Assembly (NCBI RefSeq): GCF_001690685.1
Contig: NZ_LZGL01000013.1
Location: 229,118 to 293,117 of the forward strand
Reading direction: 5' to 3'
From: Gilliamella sp. wkB112
GTDB lineage: Bacteria; Pseudomonadota; Gammaproteobacteria; Enterobacterales; Orbaceae
DNA: 64,000 nt
Position 1 is the first letter of the stretch, and every line of letters starts with the position of its first letter. Position numbers and translations under genes: made by a program. Positions 1 to 7,508 of this stretch are shown piece after piece. Under the pieces are notes generated by a model. That model saw only the letters and a list, made by a program, of their open reading frames with translations, had not been told where the DNA came from and did not search any database.

Positions 1-35
1 ATAAGAATTTGTGTTAAGCAAAACAAGAGGTTGAT

Positions 36-377
36 ATGTTTATAATACAAACAACAACAGATGAAGTATTAGAGCAATCCTTTACACTCTATGATAGAAA
101 TTTGCGTTTAACGCTGAGATATAACGCAATATTAACCGGTTATCAATTCGACTTGTTTGATATTGATAATGATGAGTATATAACGAAAAATAAAGGGTTA
201 TCTGTCGGTAGTCCATCTTTGATTGAGTTTAATTTGCCATTTGTGATGGAATTAAATGATAAATCAGGATTGGGTATTAATGCTATATCTAAAGATGATT
301 TAAATAATCGCATGCAACTGTTAATAATGACTAAGGAAGAATATCGTGCGGCAATTCGGCAGGGTTTTAGAACTTAA
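36..377 (+). CDS. phage baseplate plug-like protein (DUF6983-like)
   Basis: A small 113-residue protein at the head of a contractile-tail baseplate gene run. It has no signal peptide or membrane segment. Its length, beta-rich look and position directly before the hub gene fit the baseplate 'plug' proteins of phages with a Gp138-type spike. This is recognised from context and general pattern, not from a decisive motif. The ATG is preceded by an AAGAGG ribosome site. The last 32 bases overlap the next gene, as is common in phage late operons. The window opens just upstream, so earlier tail genes probably lie to the left. Confidence 0.6.
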   Translation: MFIIQTTTDEVLEQSFTLYDRNLRLTLRYNAILTGYQFDLFDIDNDEYITKNKGLSVGSPSLIEFNLPFVMELNDKSGLGINAISKDDLNNRMQLLIMTKEEYRAAIRQGFRT

Positions 378-1170
378 AATTGGTAATCGTAAAGAAAGCA
401 TTGTTATTAATAATCTTAGAGTAACTTTCTCAATTAAAAAAACACTCACTTCTGAACCAAACACTGCTGAAATATCAATTTATAATCTTAATGATTCAAA
501 TCGCAATCTCATTACGAGTAAACAATATAATTTTCTTGAATTATCGGTTTGTTATAAAGAAGATGTACTAAGATTGATATTCTGTGGCGATATTCTAACG
601 ATTGAAAATAAAATTGCTGAACAAGACATGATTACTACACTGCGTTGCAGTGATGGACATCGAGCATACACCGAAAAAACAATTGTTAAAACCTTGCAAA
701 AAGGGCAGAAAGATAGTGATTTTTTAAATGAAGTGGTGAGTAGTTTTGGTGTCCAAAAAGGTGCTATAAATTTACCAAATGATAAGGTTTTTCCACGAGG
801 TAAAGTAATGATGTGTGACACTCGCGAAGCCATGCACAAAATCGCCATTAACAATAATGCTGACTGGTCAATACAAGACGATCAGCTTGTTGTTATCCCT
901 AAAGATAAAGCACTTGCCAATAACGAAGGTTGGGTTATATCAAGAACTACTGGCATGATAGGCTGCCCTCAAAAAACTAATGAAGGGTTAGAAATTACAA
1001 CTTTATGTAATCCTCATTACAGAATCGGTTCGCTTGTTCGCGTCGAGTCGGTGCAAACCGAGTATAATGGCGACTATAAAATAAAAACGATAGAGCATAA
1101 TGGAGATCTGTATGGTACTAACTGGAATAGCAAATTAGTTTGTATTGGTGGAAATTTTGGTAAAGTTTAA
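346..1170 (+). CDS. phage baseplate hub / tail protein
   Basis: A 274-residue structural protein, probably the baseplate hub (T4 gp27 or P2 gpD-like role) that carries the spike. The N-terminal 100 residues look like a beta-barrel domain containing an 'AEISIYNL' segment typical of such hubs, and the C-terminal part (about 215-265) looks like a second small barrel. The start is GTG at 346, inside the end of the previous gene, with AAGGAAGA six bases upstream. The next gene encodes the membrane-puncturing spike, the expected partner. An intrinsic terminator follows the stop codon, which is odd inside a late operon. The family assignment comes from gene order plus general features. Confidence 0.65.
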   Translation: MRQFGRVLELKIGNRKESIVINNLRVTFSIKKTLTSEPNTAEISIYNLNDSNRNLITSKQYNFLELSVCYKEDVLRLIFCGDILTIENKIAEQDMITTLRCSDGHRAYTEKTIVKTLQKGQKDSDFLNEVVSSFGVQKGAINLPNDKVFPRGKVMMCDTREAMHKIAINNNADWSIQDDQLVVIPKDKALANNEGWVISRTTGMIGCPQKTNEGLEITTLCNPHYRIGSLVRVESVQTEYNGDYKIKTIEHNGDLYGTNWNSKLVCIGGNFGKV

Positions 1171-1216
1171 TAGACATTTTTAATTAAATTTATGACCGAT
1201 TTAATGTAGATCACGA

Positions 1217-1236
1217 CCCGCTTCGGCGGGTTTTTT
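1217..1236 (+). terminator. UUCG-tetraloop intrinsic terminator inside the baseplate operon
   Basis: A perfect 5-bp stem (CCCGC at 1217-1221, GCGGG at 1226-1230) closes a TTCG tetraloop and is followed by six T. The flanking A-T pair can extend the stem. It lies between the hub and spike genes, only 17 bases before the spike ATG. Confidence 0.85.
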
Positions 1237-1252
1237 ATTGCTCGGAGAAAAT

Positions 1253-1903
1253 ATGACAGATTCACTATTTCAAGCAATTGAAAGTCAAATTAAGCGTGCG
1301 CAATCGAATATTTATACCGCTTTACCAGCAAAAGTTATTTCATTTGATGGGCACACTGTTCAATGCAAGCCCATGGTTAACAAAGTACTATCCAATGGTG
1401 AGGAAATTTCAATCCCTCTATTAGTTGATGTGCCAGCTCAATTTCCACATGCTGGTGGGTTTTGTATTACAGTGCCAATCAAAGCAGGTGATGAAGGACT
1501 TGTTGTATTTTCTAGCCGCTGTATTGATGGTTGGTTTGCAACAGGTAACGCTTCAAAACCTCTTGATAATCGAATTAACGACTTAAGCGATGGCTTTTTT
1601 ATTGTCGGTTGTAATAGCGTGCCCAATAAAATACCTAATTTTTATTATGATGGTATTTCATTGCAAACTGACGATGGTTCAACGCATATAAGGCTTGCGA
1701 ACGGTACAATTTATATAAAAGGCAATATAGAACATCAAGGAAATACCGAACAAGTTGGTAGTTACAGTCAAACTGAAGGAGATGCCACAAGTACAGGTAC
1801 CATCACAGCGAAAGACGTTAAAACCAATAAAGGTATCGATTTAAATACACATACCCATATTGGGGTACAAAGTGGTAATAGTACAACAGGAATACCAAAA
1901 TGA
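1253..1903 (+). CDS. phage spike / Gp138 N-terminal domain protein
   Basis: A baseplate spike protein that tips the tail tube and pierces the host outer membrane. The N-terminal half (about 20-125) matches the Gp138_N OB-fold pattern ('AKVISFDGHTVQCKPMV' and 'PIKAGDEGLVVFSSRCIDGW'). The middle is low-complexity beta-helix-like sequence rich in Gly, Thr and Asn. The C-terminus carries the 'HTHIGVQSGN' apex motif, whose histidines bind a metal ion in related spikes. ATG at 1253 is chosen over an upstream in-frame TTG at 1238 because GGAG lies five bases before it. The stop overlaps the next gene's ATG (ATGA). Confidence 0.85.
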   Translation: MTDSLFQAIESQIKRAQSNIYTALPAKVISFDGHTVQCKPMVNKVLSNGEEISIPLLVDVPAQFPHAGGFCITVPIKAGDEGLVVFSSRCIDGWFATGNASKPLDNRINDLSDGFFIVGCNSVPNKIPNFYYDGISLQTDDGSTHIRLANGTIYIKGNIEHQGNTEQVGSYSQTEGDATSTGTITAKDVKTNKGIDLNTHTHIGVQSGNSTTGIPK

Positions 1904-2265
1904 TAGTAAGACAGCTTGATAATAACCACGATTGGATGTTTGGGTACGGTTTAGGTAACTATCTGGATGGCTCGGAAGCAATAGCGCAATGTGTGAAAAC
2001 TAAATTATTAGCGTTAAAAAGAGACTGGTTCTTAAATCGTGATGATGGCATAGCTTGGTTTGATTATCTCACTAAAAAACCTAACACCAAACAATTAGAA
2101 ATCGATGTAAGAACTGAAATTTTCAAAGTAGCTGGTGTCATCAATATTGATAGTTTCGATATCTTATTAGATACCGATACCCGTGAATTTCTAATCCAAA
2201 TAACTTATACCGATAAATTTAACAAAACCAACGAGGCATCATTCAATGTTAAAGATAACAGATAA
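1900..2265 (+). CDS. phage baseplate wedge protein (gp25/W-like)
   Basis: A 121-residue protein in the position normally held by the gp25-like wedge subunit, directly before baseplate J. It contains 'LKRDWFLNRDDGIAWFDYL' and a C-terminal 'FLIQITYTDKFN' strand, similar to small baseplate wedge proteins that contact the sheath. It starts in an ATGA overlap with the spike gene, and its last 20 bases overlap the J gene, implying translational coupling. The assignment rests on size, order and resemblance. Confidence 0.7.
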   Translation: MIVRQLDNNHDWMFGYGLGNYLDGSEAIAQCVKTKLLALKRDWFLNRDDGIAWFDYLTKKPNTKQLEIDVRTEIFKVAGVINIDSFDILLDTDTREFLIQITYTDKFNKTNEASFNVKDNR

Positions 2266-3367
2266 GGGGATCGAAATTGATGACTTATATACTATTCAAA
2301 ATCGATTAGTTAGTGCATTTAAATCAATATATGGTGATGATGTTAATCTTGATAGCGATACACCAGATGGACAGTTACTAGGATTATTTTCGCAAGAATT
2401 AGCGAATATACATCAAGCGGTTGCATTTATTGTACAAATGTTAGATCCATACCAAGCGACCGGACATTGGTTAGAACAACGAGCAATGTACGCAGGACTA
2501 ACCAGGATTACAGCATCCTATTCTTATATTGATGAAGTTATTTTTACTGGCTCACCAAAAACAACGATACCAAATAATTCTATTTACATCGATAAAAACA
2601 AAAATAAATGGGTATCTATTGAGCAAATAACATTAAATGATTTAGGCAGCGCACGTGTTAAATTCAGGTCATTAGAACTGGGCAATTATTCCGTTAACGC
2701 ATTAGAGGAGTTTGCACCGAGTACCATAATTATTGGTGTAGATAAAGTCACCGCGAACACGAAAAGTTATGGCGGTATTGACGAGGAAACTGATGTGCAA
2801 TTATTGAAGCGTTTCATGTTATCTCACGCAATTAATAACTACGATGATCGCCAAGGTATGCAGTCTGCGTTAATGAATATAACAGGTGTAACTAAATGCA
2901 TAGTATATGAAAATTACACAAATAAAACAGATGAAAAAGGAGTTCCACCTCATTCACTTAATGCCGTGATTCTTGGCGGTGCTGATGAAAAAATAGCTGA
3001 AGTTATCACTAAAAAGAAAATTGGCGGTTGTGGGTTATATGGTCAAATTGAATCCTCTTATTTATTAGATGATATACCGAGAAAAGCTTATTTTGATAGA
3101 CCACAAAAAATTGATATTAAGGTATCAATGACAATTGGTCGTTACCAATCATTTAATGATATCAACACAGAACAAATCAAAACTAATTTAAAAAATCTTG
3201 ATTTTGACATCGGCGAGAATGTTTATTCATCACGCATCATCTCAAGTATCAATCTAGTTGATGGGTTCTATATTAAAGAACTCACGGTCAATGGAGCTAA
3301 TATTGCAAACATCGATTATAGAGCATATGCACAGATTAATAATGTCGAGGTGCTTATAGATGGATAG
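2246..3367 (+). CDS. phage baseplate assembly protein J
   Basis: A 373-residue baseplate J family protein that forms the wedge ring around the hub. The N-terminus has the typical 'GDDVNLDSDTPDGQLLGLFSQ' pattern. The centre carries the conserved run near 'YGGIDEETDVQLLKRF' (about 172-187), seen in gpJ and T4 gp6 homologues. The C-terminal region contains repeated beta elements. It overlaps the wedge gene upstream and by eight bases the DUF2612 gene downstream. The length fits gpJ homologues, and I see no internal damage. Confidence 0.9.
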   Translation: MLKITDKGIEIDDLYTIQNRLVSAFKSIYGDDVNLDSDTPDGQLLGLFSQELANIHQAVAFIVQMLDPYQATGHWLEQRAMYAGLTRITASYSYIDEVIFTGSPKTTIPNNSIYIDKNKNKWVSIEQITLNDLGSARVKFRSLELGNYSVNALEEFAPSTIIIGVDKVTANTKSYGGIDEETDVQLLKRFMLSHAINNYDDRQGMQSALMNITGVTKCIVYENYTNKTDEKGVPPHSLNAVILGGADEKIAEVITKKKIGGCGLYGQIESSYLLDDIPRKAYFDRPQKIDIKVSMTIGRYQSFNDINTEQIKTNLKNLDFDIGENVYSSRIISSINLVDGFYIKELTVNGANIANIDYRAYAQINNVEVLIDG

Positions 3368-4016
3368 AGAAAAATTCCTCATCTGGCAATATCGTAACAA
3401 ACCAAAAGCACTCGGTACCATTCGAGCAATCTATAAAGAAACTGACCAAACATTTAAAAGCGTTATTCAAGTGGCAGATATTCTTAATATTGAAGAAGCT
3501 ACTGGGTATGCGCTGAATTTAGTGGGTCGCCATGTTGGTGTATTTCGAGTTTTACCAACGGCTATTGCAAAAGAGTATTTTGGCTGGTTAGAAGATAATA
3601 CGTCGCTTTCATTCAATGTTGGTGAGTTTTATCGGTATGGTGATGCACTGACATCATCAGTAGTGTTAAATGATAATGACTTTCGTTTTTTTATCAAAGC
3701 ACGCATCACCAAAAATTATCAAACTGGCGAGATATCAAACATTGTTAAATCAATCAAATTTGTTATTGGTAAGCACAGTAATGTAACTGATTCACAAAAT
3801 ATGACTATGAACATACTAGTTAATAGTGAGCAACTTAACTCATTAACACTATATGCAATTAGCAAAATGGATATTTTAGCCCGTCCTGTTGGGGTGATGT
3901 ATCAACATGCTGTCTTGATCAATGATGAGCCTTTCGGGTTCTATCATGATAATCAATCATACGGATTTAGCTTAGGTAAATTTGTCCGACTTAAAGAAAT
4001 AGGAACTATTCAATGA
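3360..4016 (+). CDS. DUF2612 phage tail protein
   Basis: A 218-residue protein of the DUF2612 type, found after baseplate J in Gp138-spike phages. It takes the place of P2 gpI, linking the wedge to the tail fibre. Visible features are an N-terminal helical part ('FLIWQYRNKPKALGTIRAIY'), a central 'FFIKARITKNYQTGEISNIV' stretch and a short C-terminal 'GFYHDNQSYGFSLGKFV' tail. It overlaps J by eight bases and the fibre gene by four (ATGA). Confidence 0.75.
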   Translation: MDREKFLIWQYRNKPKALGTIRAIYKETDQTFKSVIQVADILNIEEATGYALNLVGRHVGVFRVLPTAIAKEYFGWLEDNTSLSFNVGEFYRYGDALTSSVVLNDNDFRFFIKARITKNYQTGEISNIVKSIKFVIGKHSNVTDSQNMTMNILVNSEQLNSLTLYAISKMDILARPVGVMYQHAVLINDEPFGFYHDNQSYGFSLGKFVRLKEIGTIQ

Positions 4017-4981
4017 AAATACAAAAACAACCAGATTATCTAATTTTTGCTGATTCCGCAAAAAAAGGTGAAAACACGGACTTTCCAGACATTAACAGAG
4101 GATGGGGAATTACTATTGAACAAACAGCTTCAAAACCGCCAATGGAGTGGATGAATGGCGCTTTTAATCGTATAGATAAAAATATGCTTTATTTGCTCCA
4201 GCAAGGCGTGCCAGAATGGAGTGAGTTAGTTACTTACCCTGTAAACGCAATTATTAAATACAACGGTGTGTTGTATACCGCTATAGCTGAAAATGATAAT
4301 GCTAAACCATCGACTAATACAACTACATGGAAAAAAACACAGGCAGAAATACTAAGTGCTAGCACAACTCAAAAAGGCATTGTTCAACTCAGTTCAGCAA
4401 CTGACAGCGAATCAGAAACGGAAGCCGTAACGCCATTGGTATTAAAACGAGTTAATGATTTATTACAGTCTATCTCAGTTAAATATCATTGTTATGAGCG
4501 TGAAACTAGAATGTACAGCGGTGACAGAAAACAATATATTTTTACCCGCGATGATGGTTATTGCGGTTTTGTCGGCGCCGACGGTCAAATAAAATGGGCA
4601 TTTGATTCGAATGGCTCATTGGTTATCGGTGATATTCCCGCCAATAATGTTAAAGGATTAAGTGACTTTATAGTGAATATGTTTTCATCATCTTCAAACG
4701 AAAATGCTGGATTTTTAAAAATGCCAAACGGATTAATTATTCAATGGGGTCGTGTACTATACGGAAATAATGTTGTTGACGGTAATGTTAATGGTGAAGA
4801 TAAATCATTTTACACTGCATTTCCTCGCGTTTGCTTGTCAATCGTGTCTAGCGATGAAGGGAGCGGTGCAAATTCAACAGGTTGTTGGCCGTTGTCAACG
4901 ACACAATTTAGATGTTGGGGGCGAACCCACAAAGGCTCATATAGTCAAACCGGAATTTTTTATATTGCAATAGGATTTTAA
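4013..4981 (+). CDS. phage tail fibre protein
   Basis: A 322-residue receptor-binding fibre. Residues 1-60 form an attachment region. Residues 65-108 resemble a chitin/carbohydrate-binding-like module ('PEWSELVTYPVNAIIKYNG' to 'TWKK'). Residues 115-145 hold a tail-fibre repeat ('STTQKGIVQLSSATDSESE'). The C-terminal 80 residues ('GFLKMPNGLIIQWGRV' onward) match the gp53-like tip domain that folds into trimeric beta structure. It is rather short for a fibre, as expected for a modular phage with an exchangeable tip. A dedicated assembly gene follows one base later. Confidence 0.85.
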   Translation: MKIQKQPDYLIFADSAKKGENTDFPDINRGWGITIEQTASKPPMEWMNGAFNRIDKNMLYLLQQGVPEWSELVTYPVNAIIKYNGVLYTAIAENDNAKPSTNTTTWKKTQAEILSASTTQKGIVQLSSATDSESETEAVTPLVLKRVNDLLQSISVKYHCYERETRMYSGDRKQYIFTRDDGYCGFVGADGQIKWAFDSNGSLVIGDIPANNVKGLSDFIVNMFSSSSNENAGFLKMPNGLIIQWGRVLYGNNVVDGNVNGEDKSFYTAFPRVCLSIVSSDEGSGANSTGCWPLSTTQFRCWGRTHKGSYSQTGIFYIAIGF

Positions 4982-4982
4982 T

Positions 4983-5423
4983 ATGAAACATTATTATAAT
5001 AAAAAAACAAGGTCATTTTACATTGACGAAATTAACACATCAATTCCCAATGATTCAGCCGAAATTACAGAAGATCAGCACAATGAGTTATATAACGCAA
5101 TAAACACGGGATGTGTTATATTTGATGATTTAACTTATTCTGAATCTCCACCATCTGCGTTTCACAAATGGAACGAAAAAACAAATAAATGGGTGCTAGA
5201 TAAAGATGCAGAGAATGAAGCTACTATTGTGCAAAATCAAGCTATGAAAAACTCATTAATAAACGAAGCTAACGAGAAAATAGCAGTACTTCAGGATACT
5301 ATTGATTTAGAGATGCAAGAAGATAATGAAGAAGCACAACTAAAACAATGGAAAAAATATCGAATTTTATTAACTCGTATTGATACATCCGATATTAATG
5401 CAGTATTTCCAGACAAGCCATAA
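4983..5423 (+). CDS. tail fibre assembly protein (Tfa family)
   Basis: A 146-residue chaperone needed to fold or attach the preceding fibre. The central 'FHKWNEKTNKWVLDKD' is the usual Tfa W-x-K-W block. The C-terminal helical half, with 'LNEAN'-like and 'LKQWKKYRILLTRID' segments, ends in 'FPDKP', the typical Tfa terminus. It follows the fibre gene with one intervening base. A truncated, diverged second Tfa C-terminus lies at 6182-6613, so the fibre end of this prophage has been rearranged. Confidence 0.88.
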   Translation: MKHYYNKKTRSFYIDEINTSIPNDSAEITEDQHNELYNAINTGCVIFDDLTYSESPPSAFHKWNEKTNKWVLDKDAENEATIVQNQAMKNSLINEANEKIAVLQDTIDLEMQEDNEEAQLKQWKKYRILLTRIDTSDINAVFPDKP

Positions 5424-5424
5424 A

Positions 5425-5446
5425 AAAGTGGCAATTACGCCACTTT
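5425..5446. terminator. bidirectional terminator between fibre-assembly gene and acetyltransferase
   Basis: An 8-bp perfect inverted repeat (AAAGTGGC at 5425-5432, GCCACTTT at 5439-5446) with a 6-base loop, A-rich on the left and T-rich on the right. The loop contains the stop codon of the leftward acetyltransferase gene, so one hairpin can serve both converging genes. Confidence 0.8.
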
Positions 5447-6068
5447 ATCTTTATTTTTTAACATTTCAATTTGTTCAACTGCTTTTTCAATATTACTAAA
5501 ATCAATCTCATTTTTATGATGGAAATGGTATTCCGAATCCCACCATTTTAACTTCAACAACTTATTTATGATATTCTCATTAAATCTATAGCGTATAATT
5601 TTTGCTGGAATACCTGCAACTATAGCATACGGAGGGATATCTCTAGTTACAACAGATGAAGCACCAATGATTGCTCCATCTCCGATACTTACTCCAGTGA
5701 TAATAACTACATTAGCTCCTATCCAGACATCATTACCGATAGTCGTGATTTTTAAAGGTTTAAAATTATCAGTATCATTATATTGAAAAGGATGTGTTGA
5801 AAGCCAGTCGGTGGGATGTCTATCCGCGCCGATAGTGACATTTGTAGCAATTGAACAATATTTACCAATTTTTGTATTCTTAACTAATCCACTAATAATG
5901 TATGAATGGTCATCAACTGTGCAATCATATATCAATATTCACGTCAGCACAAACCTTTGCTAAACTTGATATCGATTGCGATTTTCGTACACTATAATCT
6001 AAATTATTACGCAGTTTTAAGCCTGTTTTTTTGTAAATCCAATGTCTAAATCCCATGCCGAAATCCAT
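5435..6068 (-). pseudogene. frameshifted hexapeptide O-acetyltransferase (CatB/VatD-like)
   Basis: Residues decoded from 5935 leftward give 166 residues of a left-handed beta-helix acetyltransferase ('GKYCSIATNVTIGADRHPTDW', 'GNDVWIGANVVIITGVSIGDG', 'YAIVAGIPAKIIRYRF'). This is the CatB-like family that acetylates sugars or xenobiotics with acetyl-CoA. That frame has only a weak TTG start. Just upstream, a second frame from ATG at 6068 encodes about 45 matching N-terminal residues and ends in TGA exactly where the first frame begins. Joining them by a one-base shift near 5935-5942 restores about 210 residues, the usual family length. I therefore call it a recent frameshift. It faces the prophage tail genes and may be a lysogenic-conversion gene for O-antigen. 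The substrate is unknown. Confidence 0.75.
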
Positions 6069-6106
6069 TAATCCATTTTACGTTATTTTAACATACCATA
6101 TAAATT

Positions 6107-6205
6107 CTACACACTATCAATTTTCAACTTCACATACTCCACCGCGTATTGATACGATTCAAAAATACCGACTTTGTTTAATCCGCCATTTTTATAAAAA
6201 CACCA
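6107..6205 (-). pseudogene. 3' gene remnant, copy 1 (ESYxxAVEYVKLKIDS tail)
   Basis: An open leftward fragment of about 32 codons ends in TAG. It encodes 'YKNGGLNKVGIFESY' followed by 'AVEYVKLKIDSV'. A second copy of the same C-terminal tail lies at 7238-7309, in the same place relative to the second acetyltransferase. It has no start and no upstream frame, so it is the 3' end of a lost gene. I do not recognise the parent family. Confidence 0.6.
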
Positions 6206-6613
6206 TCATTCGCTACTGATATCAAGCGACGTAAAAATCAGGGACGAATCATCTTTACAATCGTAACAACAGAAACTGGCGCAGAATCAACTGTAACTAG
6301 CATCGGCGATATTCCCAATGGGTTTACTTTATTAAAGCCTAATTCTAATTTTGATTCGTGGAACGGTAAAAAATGGGTGCTTAATAAAGAAAAACAACAT
6401 CAGCATGATGTAGCTACAGCACAATCACAACAATCACAATTACTCAATGAAGCAAATGGCGCAATTAGCAACTTGCAGGATGCTGTTGATGCTGAGATAG
6501 CTGCAGAACAACAAATAGAAATGTTGAAAAAATGGAAAAAATATCGTTTTGAATTAAATCAGATAGATGTTAATACTGCGCCAAATATTGACTGGCCAGC
6601 AAAACCGGAGTAA
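6182..6613 (+). pseudogene. truncated second tail fibre assembly protein
   Basis: An open frame from the stop at 6179 encodes a Tfa-type protein without its N-terminus. Visible parts are 'GDIPNGFTLLKPNSNFDSW', then 'NGKKWVLNKEK', the helical 'LLNEANGAISNLQDAVDAEI', and 'KWKKYRFELNQID' ending in 'WPAKPE'. Translation from GTG at 6377 would give only the last 78 residues. No fibre gene precedes it. It is homologous to the intact Tfa at 4983-5423 but clearly diverged, so it is probably left from a replaced fibre module rather than a fresh duplication. Confidence 0.75.
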
Positions 6614-6616
6614 CAA

Positions 6617-7189
6617 TCAATTGTTCTGGATAATTGTATTTGTTTTTTGTGTATAAACAGTGCAATTATCTGGAACGTCTTTATTTACAAAAGACATTGC
6701 TCCGATTTTTACATTGTTTCCTATGGTTATTTCTCCGCCTATTATCAGTGAATTAGCACCAATACAAACATTATCTCCGATAATTATATGCATTGGTTCA
6801 TGACTACAACCTATTGTAACATTCTGATGAATAATTAAATTTTCGCCAATTGTTACATTTTCATTAATAGTAATACAATATGGATGACCAAGTTTTAAAT
6901 TTTTCCCAATTTTAGAGCCTAGCATAATTTCAATGCCAAACTTGATTACTAATTTTTTTTGAATTCGTTTAGCCACTCGTTTCTGATTAGAATTGCCGTG
7001 CAAATACATTTGATTGGCTAATCGCCACCAGAAAAGATAAATTTTTCTTGGATCTCTGGTTTTTATATATGATTTTAATATTCTATAAAATGTTATTTTT
7101 TTGCCATTAGTTATTTCAGCTTTCCAACACTCTTTAAGAAATGTCAAATCATGCGTTAATAAAAACTTAATTATATGTATGTATTTCAT
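6617..7189 (-). CDS. serine acetyltransferase-like hexapeptide transferase
   Basis: A 190-residue LpxA-fold acyltransferase. The N-terminal 80 residues are helical and basic. From about 85 on, hexapeptide repeats are clear: 'IMLGSKIGKNLKLGHPYCI', 'NVTIGENLIIHQNVTIG', 'IIIGDNVCIGANSLIIGGEI', 'IGNNVKIGAMSFVNKDVPDN'. The His in 'IIHQNVTIG' fits the CysE/capsule-acetyltransferase catalytic histidine. It is shorter than housekeeping CysE and sits beside a prophage fibre remnant, so acetylation of a surface polysaccharide is the likelier role (inference). It converges on the truncated Tfa gene with three bases between stops. The upstream region resembles that of the first acetyltransferase. Confidence 0.75.
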   Translation of the reverse strand: MKYIHIIKFLLTHDLTFLKECWKAEITNGKKITFYRILKSYIKTRDPRKIYLFWWRLANQMYLHGNSNQKRVAKRIQKKLVIKFGIEIMLGSKIGKNLKLGHPYCITINENVTIGENLIIHQNVTIGCSHEPMHIIIGDNVCIGANSLIIGGEITIGNNVKIGAMSFVNKDVPDNCTVYTQKTNTIIQNN

Positions 7190-7508
7190 AAAACCAATCC
7201 AATTAATTCATAATATTAGTTTAACATATCTTATAAATTAATAATAAAAACTATCAATCTTCAACTTCACATACTCAACAGCAGCATGATACGATTCAAG
7301 AGTATTGTATTAATACTTTCAGTGTTTATCTCGTTTTTTAAAACACTTTTTATGCTCATAAAGCAATAAAACCTTAAAAATTTTCTAATTAACTATTTTC
7401 AGATAAAGCCTAATTTTGTTGATTAATCAAATTAGGTTATTATTGAGTAAAATTATTTATAAAAAGTAATAACAGTTTTTAAGCAACAATAAGATATAAG
7501 GATGTATT
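7190..7508. other. intergenic stretch with cassette promoter region and remnant
   Basis: The first part (about 7215-7275) resembles 6085-6140, upstream of the other acetyltransferase, including a TTAACATA-N-TATAAATT block. It then runs into the second ESY remnant. The rest is AT-rich leader before the serine hydrolase, whose ATG follows a weak AAGGATG site. No other gene is visible. Confidence 0.5.
7238..7309 (-). pseudogene. 3' gene remnant, copy 2 (ESYxxAVEYVKLKIDS tail)
   Basis: A leftward fragment of about 24 codons encodes 'NTLESYHAAVEYVKLKIDSF' and ends in TAA at 7238-7240. It is bounded upstream by another in-frame TAA. It matches the copy at 6107-6205 over the last 16 or so residues and in the flanking DNA. 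Each copy sits directly upstream of a leftward acetyltransferase gene. Confidence 0.6.

Noticed and set aside
4752..4973. A 73-codon alternative frame inside the tail fibre gene
   Set aside because: It lies wholly within the well-supported fibre tip domain in another frame.
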